DNA of 64,000 bases from Candidatus Brachybacter algidus (GTDB lineage: Bacteria; Bacteroidota; Bacteroidia; Chitinophagales; Saprospiraceae). Of the stretch, positions 35,307-43,520 are shown one piece after another. The stretch spans positions 124,001 to 188,000 of the forward strand of contig JADJSK010000001.1 in the NCBI GenBank assembly GCA_016711705.1. The letters run 5' to 3'. Each line of letters begins with the position of its first letter. The first letter of the stretch is position 1. Below the pieces are notes generated by a model. That model worked only from the letters and a program-made list of their open reading frames with translations, was not told where the DNA came from and searched no databases. The translations under genes and the position numbers were made by a program.

Positions 35307-36357
35307 TTATGCCACAAGTATTTTTGCGCTACTTTTTTTTGATTCATAGTTTTTGTCATATACTGTCTTATTTTTAAATAAGGTATAAATCAGTTCCAGC
35401 ATTTTTCTCTGCACTGCTATCAATCCTTTTTTCTTTATTCCGTGTTTTGACACTATTCTTACATATTGTCCTTTGAAGTTTTCATCATATTTTACTGCTG
35501 ACAAGGATGGCAGATACATTGCTTTACGCAAACTTCTATTTCCCTTTTTGGATATTCTAGGTTTTCCTCTAACAGATGTGCCTGATTGTTTTTCCTTAAC
35601 ATCCAAACCGGCATAACTAGTTAACTGCTTTTTGTTTCTTATAAGCTCAAATCCATTTGTTTCTGCCAATACTATTACAGCTGTTAATTTACCAATTCCA
35701 GGGATCGATATTATGTTTTTGATCTCCTTTTTGACATCTTCATTATTATCGATTATCACATCAATTTCGCCTTTAATTTCCTTTTCCTGCCGGTTTAAAA
35801 AAGCTATCCTTTCCTTTAGACGCCGCACACTATTTGTATTTGGTTTGGCCTGTATTGTTTCTGCATGAAGCTGGTTTTTTATCGCACTTCTTTCACCAAC
35901 ACCCCCCCCCCCCTCCCCGGGGGGGGGGGGGGCGCCCCCCACCTCTTTTGGGCCCCGGCCCCCCCCTTTTCCCCCCTCCCCCCCCCCCGCGGGCCCCCCC
36001 CCGCCCCCCCCCCCCCCTCGTTTTTTTGGGTCCGCCCCCCCCGACCGAATGGGGGTTCCGTAATTAGCGATTTTATTGGGTAAAACAACAGATAAGTCAA
36101 GAAAACTTTCATCTAGATAATATGCAAATTTCTGGTGATAGACTCCTGTCGATTCCATCACATAGTGAATTTTGGCTTCTTCGGTTGTTTGCTTTTTCCC
36201 CCCAATCTAAAAGAGTTAACATTCCCTTCTCTGTGTTTTTAAATACCCTGTGAGAGTATAACTCAATCGAAAAATCATCGTACATCCTGCCTAAAGATGT
36301 TACTAATTCTTTTTGCGCTACATCTACACCCACTACTTGTTTTAATACCTTTTTCAT
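35307..36357 (-). mobile_element. IS110-family transposase, broken by a frameshift and a homopolymer block
   Basis: N-terminal RuvC-like DEDD region MKKVLKQVVGVDVAQKELVTSLG and KIHYVMESTGVYHQKFAYYL; C-terminal transposase-20 region IISIPGIGKLTAVIVLAETNGFELIRN and KPRISKKGNRSLRKAMYLPSLSA. Two faults. First, a single extra base in T5-C6 at 36193-36203 shifts the frame between LLDWGEK and QTTEEAKIHYV. Second, 35899-36057 is replaced by G/C runs that translate to poly-Gly/Pro, exactly where the KTDKIDA-type conserved middle should be, while both sides are intact and in frame. IS110 elements lack terminal inverted repeats, so ends are not defined here. Confidence 0.85.
35899..36057. other. G/C homopolymer block inside the transposase
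   Basis: 159 bp made nearly only of C and G runs of up to about 15 bases in an otherwise AT-rich gene. Sequence on both flanks is a normal transposase in one frame, so roughly 50 residues of real sequence look masked or miscalled rather than inserted. Confidence 0.65.
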
Positions 36358-36578
36358 ACTTTAAATTTAAGTTTGTTATAAAATCAAAGTGATGAATCTC
36401 CCTGCGTTTTTTCTCCTGTTTGGTTATCCTGGCATTTTGGCGGGGCGGGGGTCCCTACATTCTGTTCCAAAACCTAAAGGAAAAAAGGGAGGGGGGCTAT
36501 TTTTTCCGACAATATGCTTCTTGGATATTTAGACGTTATTATGCTCCCCCCAGAAGACTTTATGTCGATGGGATTGGT

Positions 36579-36615
36579 GTATAAAATGGGGTGGCGCAGC
36601 CACCCCATTTTATAC
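36579..36615. repeat. Perfect hairpin with 17-bp arms
   Basis: GTATAAAATGGGGTGGC and GCCACCCCATTTTATAC separated by GCA. It could act as a terminator in either direction but has no T tract. Confidence 0.85.
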
Positions 36616-36790
36616 CCCCTTAAAACAAATGTTTTGTCATTCCGACTGAGGGAGGAATCTGCCAAAATAATGGATGAGCCATCAAAGCTTGATCTTAATT
36701 AATTGCATGACTTCTACGAAATGGAATTATATATTTGGTCTTGTTTATATTTGCGTTTCGTATTAATTGATATTATAGTGCAGGTATGTT

Positions 36791-36858
36791 TAAAATAAAA
36801 AGGAGATTCTGTAGGGACAGGTCGCGACCTGTCCCTACAGAATCTCCTTTTTATTTTA
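36791..36858. repeat. 68-bp perfect palindrome
   Basis: Two 34-bp arms meet at GTCGCGAC with no spacer (centre between 36824 and 36825). The inner part is GTAGGGACAGGTCGCGACCT and its mirror; the ends are A/T runs that would give a T tract to a transcript from either side. It lies downstream of the DUF4407 gene and may end that operon. Confidence 0.9.
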
Positions 36859-36950
36859 TGGTAATATGCGTTTTAATCCTTCTGCGACACAAACATAATT
36901 ATACTCAGTCTTGTGCACTAATTGTTTCAGTGGTTAATGGTAGCTAAAAA

Positions 36951-38125
36951 CTACGTATGCTTCCCTAGTACAGTCTTTTTCATATGAGCTAATAACCCAT
37001 TGACAGTGGCCGGGCCGCGATTGTGCAATTCGTAATCGTTCATTGGCTTTTTATCTATACCATCTTTCAGCTCATTGGTTTGATCAAAGATTTTATTGAT
37101 GGATTCCAAATTAGATTGATGCATAGCATCTGCATATTTTTTTGCTTCGCTGTATTTCTTTTCAAAAACTTCTCTGTCTAAATTTAATAAATATCCTTCT
37201 TCGAGGACCAATCTTTGATTATAAACAGTAGTATTAAGCAATAGCTTACTCAATATTGGAGCCAGTTCGATTAACATTATAATGGAAAGCAGGAGGAAGT
37301 ACCTCCACCTCAACGCCACATTTGCTTCGATTAAGTGCTGTAATGCCTCTATTCTCGCTAAAAATCCATCACCAGCTTGTTTGTCAAAAGCTGCGATTTT
37401 ATTATTCTGGATTTTTGTGAGCGTATCCAACTCTGTATTGATCTTAATAAGTAGTGGGGTAGAGGAGGACTTAAATAGGGTGGATTGCTGCAATGCAAGA
37501 TCGTATTCAGTTTTTTTCGCTTTTGCAATGGCTGCTATACCTACCTTTCCTGTTCCTCCGGAGCCATCCGTTTCAGCTAAAAAGGAAGATCTTAATTTTA
37601 GTGTTTGCGTGTCAAGCGCATTCTGAATACCGGCCAAAGAGTCACGTTGGGCCAATAAAGGAGCCATTTGAGGTAATAATGAACGCTTTACTTCTGCCAC
37701 TGTCTGCTGCTTCTTTACTTCCTGATCAAAAGTCAACTGTACATCAATGTCTTTCTTAAAAAGATACAATAGAGCTGGTTGAGCCATAAATGCTCCTAAA
37801 CACAAAGCTAGGGCAACTCTAAATATGATGGGTCCAGTTTTTTATTCTGTCCCGTACCCTGCATTCCTGCGATCAAAACTCTGTCAATAGTAAGTACAAT
37901 TCCTCCCATGAGGAGTCCTCCAAGTAAGACAATCAATACATTATCAACCACAGTGCTAAAGAAATATGCCCAAACAGCAGTTGCAAAGATCCATGTAAAT
38001 AATATTGAAAGACCTATCAAACTAAATTTTCTTTGTTCCGATCTGTTTCCATCTAATAGTTCAGCGTCAGCTGAAGAAAGCCACCACAGAATTTTATCTG
38101 TGGTGGTGTGTTTTTGTTCGTCCAT
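36951..38125 (-). pseudogene. DUF4407-domain membrane protein, frameshifted
   Basis: Two parts of one gene. The N-terminal part (to 37808) has KILWWLSSADAELLDGNRSEQRKFSLIG and two membrane helices with GGIVLTIDRVLIAGMQG, the start of DUF4407. The remainder has a membrane helix, a long coiled helical region (LLPQMAPLLAQRDSLAGIQNALDTQTLKL) and a last hydrophobic segment (YFLLLSIIMLIELAPILSKLLL). One A missing from the T6 run (plus strand 37838-37843) separates them; restoring it gives QNKKTGPIIFRVALALCLGAFMAQPALLYLF, about 391 residues. The function of DUF4407 is unknown. It is the third gene in the PadR-PspC unit, 7 bp downstream of the PspC gene. Confidence 0.82.
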
Positions 38126-38134
38126 TTATAGATT

Positions 38135-40279
38135 TTAGTTACAGTTGATACATTTTAGACCCTTTGGACCCATGAGTAGCAACTCATTTTTTACAAAACG
38201 CCAATTACCTGGTATTTCGTCTCTATCGTACTTTATTTGTGAATCAAAACCATTAACATTATCATCAAACCTGATTTTTGCTCCTACAGGCAACAATAAA
38301 GTTACTTCCATTGAAGGATTTATTGCTTTGAGATCTCTATTAATAAATGCTGCGTTCGAAAATATAAATTCATTGCCACTTTGCTTGAAAGCATAGAATT
38401 GGTCGAAATTTTCGCTGGAAACATTACGTGTTCCATAGAATTTTAATTTTTTCAAAATATGAATCATGGAATCACTGCTTTGGTCAACATTAAAATCAAT
38501 CTTTTCAAATTTCATTTTATCTCCACCTGCACCTATGATCTTATCAAAACTTATTAATAATTCACGATTTTTGTCAAAGTTGATATCTGCTTTATTGTCA
38601 ATGCTTTGTAAAAGAGCATCTTGTGGAATATCTTCATTTGAAATGTAGTCCTCATAACTTTCCTGTTCTACCATAGATCTAAGCTCAGACTCAGTACAGT
38701 TGGCACATTGAAGGCCGGAAGCTGTCATTCTGTATTGTTTACCTTCTATATATTTCCAACCGTCTTTCATTTGGTTTTTGTCATACGCAATGCTTCCAAG
38801 TTTCCACTCCAGCTCTCTTGATATAGTAATAATTTTGCCTATCGGAACGAAAAGGTCCACTTCTACTTGTTGAAATCTATATTTACAATCTTTGTCAATT
38901 GTATAAAAACTAGGTATTTCCAATTCGTGATCGTTCAAAGGAACAATTACATATTCTACACAGTCTGCATTGATCTTAGCCTGTTTACTGTTACTGCCTC
39001 GTGATTTAATTCTTTTGGTCACAGACCATTGCTGAGACTCAGCAGGAAATATATTCAATTTGAGTTCATGGTTGATCTGCAGTTTGTCATCATTGGCTAT
39101 TTTAAGATCGCCAAATTGGATGTGCGCATTATCATCATTTCCATCTATCGTTTTGAGGGCAACGATCTCACTTTTCAAACCTCCCAAATCTTGCTTAACT
39201 TCCTGCGTTTCAGCATTGCTGTATTCCTTGAAAGTAGTGGCTCCTAATATTACGAAACAAACCAGATTCGATAACCAGAAAACCAACAAGCTTTGCTTTA
39301 GATTCCTGCTAATGCGTGTTTTGAAAACCAATTTAAGTGCTGAAAAAACTATGAAAGCAAGTGGTACTCCCAGAATTATAAAGCTGTTGACGCTAGCAAT
39401 GAAATTAACGACAGGTGAGGAGGAGCTGATAAATTGTAGAATTGGCGAAGCTAAAACAAATCCAACAATCATTGAGATCCATACTCCTGCAAAAATCAAC
39501 AATAATAAAGCGCCTATTATAACTACTAATGGTCTAAAAAAACCAACAATTTTGGCAGCACCAATTTTGATATTTCGTTCCAGATCAATATTTGGACCTG
39601 CGGCCCTGAAAGACTTTTTTCCGCTACCCCCCAATCTTTCAGAGATATCATCAGTAAACTCAGTTAAATTTGAAGAAAAATTGTTGATCTCTTTTTCAAG
39701 ATATTCTGCAATATTACTCACAGTGATTTTTTCACCTTTCATAGCAAGATAATCTGCTGATGTCTTAGCTTCCGGAATAAATATCCACATGATAATGTAT
39801 AATGGCACGGCAAATCCTCCTGTCACAGTAAATGCTATAAAAGCAAGCCTTACCCACATCACGTTTTGTATGCCGAAGTAAGCAGCTATTCCTGCACATA
39901 CACCTCCAATTTTTTTCTCGGCAATATTTCTGTAAAGTTTTCTGGTCGAGCTTGTTTTTCGTCCGGATTGTTTACTTTGATTACTTGTATCGAAATCTTC
40001 ACCAGGGAGATCTATGGATTCCGCACCAAATTCTTCAGGTCTACCCATTGTTTTTATGGCAAATTCTACATCAGCAGTCGTAACTATGGATTTTGTTTCA
40101 GTTTTTTCCTGCAATAATTCACCCAACCTTATTTCGATATCAGTAATGATCTCCTGATAACTATCTGAGTATGCAAAATGATTTTTGATAGAAGAAATAT
40201 AACGTTCTAGTAGGTCGAATGCCATTTCGTCCATTGTAAATGGGAAGCCTCCGAGATTAATATTTATGGTCTTATTCAT
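38135..40279 (-). CDS. PspC-domain membrane protein
   Basis: 714 residues. Residues 1-60 form a helical region (MNKTININLGGFPFTMDEMAFDLLERYISSI and YSDSYQEIITDIEIRLGELLQEK). The PspC domain follows at ~113-170 (KLYRNIAEKKIGGVCAGIAAYFGIQNVMWVRLAFI). Four or so membrane segments lie at ~245-350. The C-terminal half is an extracytoplasmic beta-rich domain containing CANCTES and the final CINCN. PspC-like proteins take part in envelope-stress sensing. The start overlaps the padR stop by 8 bp; PadR-PspC pairs are a typical self-controlled unit in this phylum. Confidence 0.9.
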   Translation of the reverse strand: MNKTININLGGFPFTMDEMAFDLLERYISSIKNHFAYSDSYQEIITDIEIRLGELLQEKTETKSIVTTADVEFAIKTMGRPEEFGAESIDLPGEDFDTSNQSKQSGRKTSSTRKLYRNIAEKKIGGVCAGIAAYFGIQNVMWVRLAFIAFTVTGGFAVPLYIIMWIFIPEAKTSADYLAMKGEKITVSNIAEYLEKEINNFSSNLTEFTDDISERLGGSGKKSFRAAGPNIDLERNIKIGAAKIVGFFRPLVVIIGALLLLIFAGVWISMIVGFVLASPILQFISSSSPVVNFIASVNSFIILGVPLAFIVFSALKLVFKTRISRNLKQSLLVFWLSNLVCFVILGATTFKEYSNAETQEVKQDLGGLKSEIVALKTIDGNDDNAHIQFGDLKIANDDKLQINHELKLNIFPAESQQWSVTKRIKSRGSNSKQAKINADCVEYVIVPLNDHELEIPSFYTIDKDCKYRFQQVEVDLFVPIGKIITISRELEWKLGSIAYDKNQMKDGWKYIEGKQYRMTASGLQCANCTESELRSMVEQESYEDYISNEDIPQDALLQSIDNKADINFDKNRELLISFDKIIGAGGDKMKFEKIDFNVDQSSDSMIHILKKLKFYGTRNVSSENFDQFYAFKQSGNEFIFSNAAFINRDLKAINPSMEVTLLLPVGAKIRFDDNVNGFDSQIKYDRDEIPGNWRFVKNELLLMGPKGLKCINCN

Positions 40280-40646
40280 GATCTTTAATGTTTTTTGTAG
40301 TTTGAGAGACGACTTTTACTAATTGATTCCAGCTTTCGAGTAATTCTGTCAGAAGTGTTTCACCTGCAGCAGTGATTTTATAATATTTTCTTGGTGGCCC
40401 ACTATTGCTTTCCTTCCATGAATATTCTAGTAATCCTCCATTTTTGAGTCTAGTAAGAAGTGGATATACCGTTCCTTCAACTACAAGCAGTTCATTTTCT
40501 TTGAGTTTATTGATAATATCGGTGGTGTATAATTCCTCTCCCGAAATTATTCCTAAGATACACATCTCTAATACGCCCTTGCGCATTTGAGCCTTTGTGT
40601 TCTCGACTTTTAAAGTTTCTTTTTCATGCATTTCATTGGTACTCAT
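40272..40646 (-). CDS. PadR-family transcriptional regulator
   Basis: 124 residues. The winged-helix PadR pattern is clear: QMRKGVLEMCILGIISGEELYTTDIINKL, LLVVEGTVYPLLTRLKNGGLLEYSW and GPPRKYYKITAAGETLLTELLESWNQL. It lacks the long C-terminal domain of PadR-s2 members, so it dimerises by its last helix. Most likely controls the downstream PspC/DUF4407 genes and itself. Two TATCTTTG boxes lie 80-100 bp upstream. Confidence 0.93.
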   Translation of the reverse strand: MSTNEMHEKETLKVENTKAQMRKGVLEMCILGIISGEELYTTDIINKLKENELLVVEGTVYPLLTRLKNGGLLEYSWKESNSGPPRKYYKITAAGETLLTELLESWNQLVKVVSQTTKNIKDHE

Positions 40647-40726
40647 ATCATGATTTTTGATTTTGTTGTTTAATATTAAATATCACCTTAAATCTTGCTT
40701 AATTTAATTTCTTATCCGTGATGGTA

Positions 40727-40745
40727 CAAAGATAATACAAAGATA
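40727..40745 (-). promoter_or_regulatory. Twin -7 boxes (TATCTTTG) upstream of padR, candidate operator region
   Basis: Two identical TATCTTTG octamers, at 40734-40727 and 40745-40738, one helical turn (11 bp) apart. The adjacent 40745-40775 contains loosely symmetrical TAGTA/TACTA elements. Such an AT-rich, partly palindromic region close to the promoter fits a PadR operator. Confidence 0.5.
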
Positions 40746-40847
40746 TAGTATTATGTATTACTTAGTACTATCTTTACGATAATATATTGTAAAAAACAGA
40801 TGTATGCAATGGATTGTCCGATGAAAACATAGAGTGATGGGATGATC

Positions 40848-40896
40848 AGTAATCAGTAATCAGTAATCAGTAATCTGTAATCAGTGATCAGTAATC
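40848..40896. repeat. Heptanucleotide tandem repeat (AGTAATC), 7 units
   Basis: Seven 7-bp units: AGTAATC four times, then TGTAATC, AGTGATC and AGTAATC. AGTAATC is the reverse complement of the GATTACT unit of 671-754. Confidence 0.85.
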
Positions 40897-41272
40897 AGCA
40901 TTTGAGTGCTGAATTAAGACTATATGTGCCTAGTTACCGCATAATAAATCTGTGCCATCCGTGTAATCATCATAATCCCTGCCTTTAATGTCAGGCAAGC
41001 GTGATTCAGAAATAAGTAATCAGTAATCAGCAATTGAGTGCTGAATTAAAACTATATCTACCTATTTACAACATATAAATCTCTGCCATCCGTGTAATCT
41101 TCATAATCCCTGCCTTTAATGGCAGGCAAGCGAGATTCAGAAAAAAGTAATCAGTAATCAGCAATTGAGTGCTGAATTAAAACTATATCTACCTATTTAC
41201 CACATATAAATCAGTGCCATCCGTATAATCATCATAATCCATGCCTTTAATGGCAGACAAGCGTGATTCAGA
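40891..41272. repeat. Three tandem ~131-bp units
   Basis: Units start at 40891, 41023 and 41154, each with GTAATCAGCA, TTGAGTGCTGAATTA, an ACTATATSTRCCTATTTACC-type middle, ATCYGTGCCATCCGTGTAAT, CATAATCCCTGCCTTTAATG, and GCAAGCGTGATTCAGA. Copies are about 90% alike. The last lacks its final ~12 bp. The 3' flank (41279-41341) is a C/T-rich 8-bp-period tract. The whole 40647-41547 interval has no gene. Confidence 0.88.
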
Positions 41273-41547
41273 GGTTCTAACCTTCTGTCCTTCTCACCTT
41301 CTTACCTTCTCACTTTCTCACCCTCCTCACCTCCTCACCATAATTCATAATAGCAAAAACCAATATTTTAATCATAATATGATGTTAAGTTTACATAGAA
41401 TTTTAAAATTTGGAACTTTAATATAATTTAGAACATTTAAGAAGTATGTAACATTTATGTTTGTATGCATTGCAATAATTAAATAATCAATCCGTTTAAT
41501 TTGGCATTGCATATAGATCAAATTATAAAATCAAATAAATAATTATC

Positions 41548-41791
41548 ATGAGTAACGACAATGGAAAAACAGTTTTGGCACTTTTTGCAGGAATAGCAGC
41601 AGGAGTTGCCTTTGGGAGTTTTGCTTGCACCTGAAAAAGGGGAAGAAACCCGCACTAAAATTACGGATTCTGCAAACAAGATTTCTAATGACTTAAGAGA
41701 AAAAGTTTTAGAAGGAATTAATAAAATTCGTGCAAAGAAAGATGAATATGCTCAGTCAACATCTGATCTTGCTGACGAAATCCTATCTTAA
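41548..41791 (+). pseudogene. YtxH-like small membrane protein, frameshifted
   Basis: MSNDNGKTVLALFAGIAAGVA is followed in the next frame by LGVLLAPEKGEETRTKI and a helical tail (ISNDLREKVLEGINKIRAKKDEY). Together, after removal of one base at 41609-41616, they give an 80-residue protein of the YtxH type: a glycine-rich N-terminal membrane helix, the LLAPEKG hallmark and an amphipathic helix. These proteins are general stress/envelope proteins of unknown mechanism. A good terminator follows at 41818. The frame break is probably a consensus error. Confidence 0.82.
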
Positions 41792-41817
41792 GTTTAGAAT
41801 CCAACTAAAAAGATAAT

Positions 41818-41850
41818 AAGTATCGGAAATAATTTTTTCCGGTACTTTTT
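41818..41850 (+). terminator. Intrinsic terminator after the YtxH-like gene
   Basis: A 12-bp stem (AAGTATCGGAAA with TTTCCGGTACTT, one T-G pair) and a 6-nt loop, followed by TTTTT. Confidence 0.8.
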
Positions 41851-41943
41851 ATGTTTTTATATAAGCTAAATATTTACTTTAAATAATCCAGTTGAAAAAC
41901 TTGTCACCCAACAGTTTATAATCCTTACTTTAATATTTTTAAT

Positions 41944-42315
41944 ATGAATTCTACACTTGTGTTAAAACCGGAAGAATCTGCAGAAAAGCAAAAGAATGAT
42001 ATAGATGTAATTGCCATTGCAGTTGATGTATTAGTGCCATTTGTTCTTGATAACTTTTTGTTCAAAGGCACCAAAGGCCGTCTTATGAAGCTGGTTGGAA
42101 CTGTTGCTGCCCAGCAATTAATCAAAATGCTGGCTAAATCGAAAACAGTAGACGATATCCTTGATCAATTAGAAGCCTGGTTGCAGCACCCTTCCAAAAA
42201 ACCTGCTAAACCATTTCCAACTATTGGTGATGCTGTTCGTCAAAATAGCAAGAAGTATAGAACACGTTCTAAACCTGAAGACTACTATGACCCTGAAAGA
42301 GAGATGTTCTATTAA
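41944..42315 (+). CDS. Small protein of unknown function
   Basis: 123 residues. The middle is helical and partly hydrophobic (IDVIAIAVDVLVPFVLDNFLFKGTKGRLMKLVGTVAAQQLIKMLAKS); the C-terminal third is basic and aromatic (KKPAKPFPTIGDAVRQNSKKYRTRSKPEDYYDPEREMFY). It follows the YtxH-like gene (152 bp) and precedes a secreted protein gene (21 bp), which suggests an envelope role. I do not recognise a family. Confidence 0.65.
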   Translation: MNSTLVLKPEESAEKQKNDIDVIAIAVDVLVPFVLDNFLFKGTKGRLMKLVGTVAAQQLIKMLAKSKTVDDILDQLEAWLQHPSKKPAKPFPTIGDAVRQNSKKYRTRSKPEDYYDPEREMFY

Positions 42316-42336
42316 CTGGTTGATTGATTGATTATT

Positions 42337-43407
42337 ATGTGCAAAACCTTTTTTCTCACTGTTTCAGTGATATTAATTTGTGTAAGCGCTCTTAGTGCAG
42401 AGACACAATTTTTTTGGGGTGCTTTTCAGTTCAAATTAGTTGAAACAGGTACAGATAATTATACTGCTTTTGCAGATATCAGGTTATCTGAAGCAAGAAA
42501 TCTTGGAAAAATCGAATTCCAGTTGTTCGAAAATGATAAACAGTTGGGATCATTTTCTGAAAGGCATTTATTCTTAAGAAAAGGGGAAGATAATTTCAAT
42601 AGAGATTTGGCCTTGGAAAAACTTCACGATCGCCTTACTGATACTGAATTCATCAACATTGCTTCTAACCTGGCAGCCAGGGACAAACTAATTTGCTATT
42701 TAAAGACTTCAAACAATAAAATGTATAGTCTCATTCTGACGATTAAAGCGGATGCACCTGCTTATCGACCACCTGTCGTGGTGCCATCATTTAGCAAAAT
42801 CACACATTTTAAATATCAATTGGTAACGAAAGGTGATGGAAACCAAGTGCTTAAGTTGGACACAACATTGGCGGAAAATAAATCTATACTTAACGCTTAT
42901 CGTAATATATCCAAAGTTAAGATCTCGCACATACCTAAATATCAGACCTCAACGAATTTTATAGAAGAATTGGATTCTGTTATATTTTTAGGGAAAAGGA
43001 ATCTTTTTATACATCCGGTTAATAAACCAAAATACGAATATCTCGCAGCTGCAATAGAGCCTATTGAGCTTACCGAGACTATTAATCCATCGATCAATTG
43101 GAATAAAATGATCGCTCAGCCAGACAGTCCGGTATTTTCAATGGAATATTTGAAAGGCATTTTAGAGCATAAAATATCTTATTTTGATGGTCCAAAGAAG
43201 TATGATATTGTATGCATGAGGTTTACCTATTTTGATGGTAAAAAATTAAATAAATCTTATTATTGGGATGAGACAAGTGAATACCCATTTGAAGAAATTA
43301 AGGATCGGATAGAACCTTTTTCTATGATCATTGATAAAATTATTATAAAAGACACTAAGCAACATACTGTTTATATACCTCAATCTTTCTTATTCAACTT
43401 CGAATAA
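42337..43407 (+). CDS. Secreted protein of unknown function
   Basis: 356 residues from ATG at 42337; a TTG three codons earlier is possible but the ATG directly precedes the signal peptide (MCKTFFLTVSVILICVSALSA). The mature protein is beta-rich in its first half (FQFKLVETGTDNYTAFADIRL, GKIEFQLFENDKQLGSF) and has several aromatic turns later (YEYLAAAIEPIELTETINPSINW, YDIVCMRFTYFDGKKLNKSYYW). No sorting domain or lipobox. I do not recognise it. Possibly in the same unit as the preceding small gene. Confidence 0.68.
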   Translation: MCKTFFLTVSVILICVSALSAETQFFWGAFQFKLVETGTDNYTAFADIRLSEARNLGKIEFQLFENDKQLGSFSERHLFLRKGEDNFNRDLALEKLHDRLTDTEFINIASNLAARDKLICYLKTSNNKMYSLILTIKADAPAYRPPVVVPSFSKITHFKYQLVTKGDGNQVLKLDTTLAENKSILNAYRNISKVKISHIPKYQTSTNFIEELDSVIFLGKRNLFIHPVNKPKYEYLAAAIEPIELTETINPSINWNKMIAQPDSPVFSMEYLKGILEHKISYFDGPKKYDIVCMRFTYFDGKKLNKSYYWDETSEYPFEEIKDRIEPFSMIIDKIIIKDTKQHTVYIPQSFLFNFE

Positions 43408-43520
43408 AGCTTCCGGAAATTTGACTTTTCAAAATTTATTTATTGACTTCTTACAATAAGTTGATATTATTTCAGTTTTTTGCACTTTATTCCGTGTAAA
43501 AACACAGAGCTTTTCGGATA

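Larger units (their letters stand above)
36358..36950. other. Gene-free region with two long perfect palindromes
   Basis: About 590 bp with no credible gene. It holds a G-rich and mixed homopolymer stretch (36440-36500), a 17-bp-arm hairpin (36579-36615), a TCATTCCGACTGAGGGAGGA motif (36639-36658) and a 68-bp palindrome (36791-36858). Overlapping frames on both strands here simply mirror the palindromes. Confidence 0.7.

Noticed and set aside
35834..36112. Pro-rich or Gly-rich frames on both strands
   Set aside because: They are translations of the C/G homopolymer block inside the transposase.
36474..36702. Overlapping frames on both strands with mirror-like peptides
   Set aside because: They result from the 17-bp-arm palindrome and carry no gene-like features.
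42328..42336. TTG start for the secreted 356-residue protein
   Set aside because: The ATG at 42337 directly precedes the signal peptide and is the better choice.
43430..43520. Possible lysine riboswitch before aspartate kinase
   Set aside because: The spacer is too short and AT-rich, with no stem structure like a lysine aptamer.
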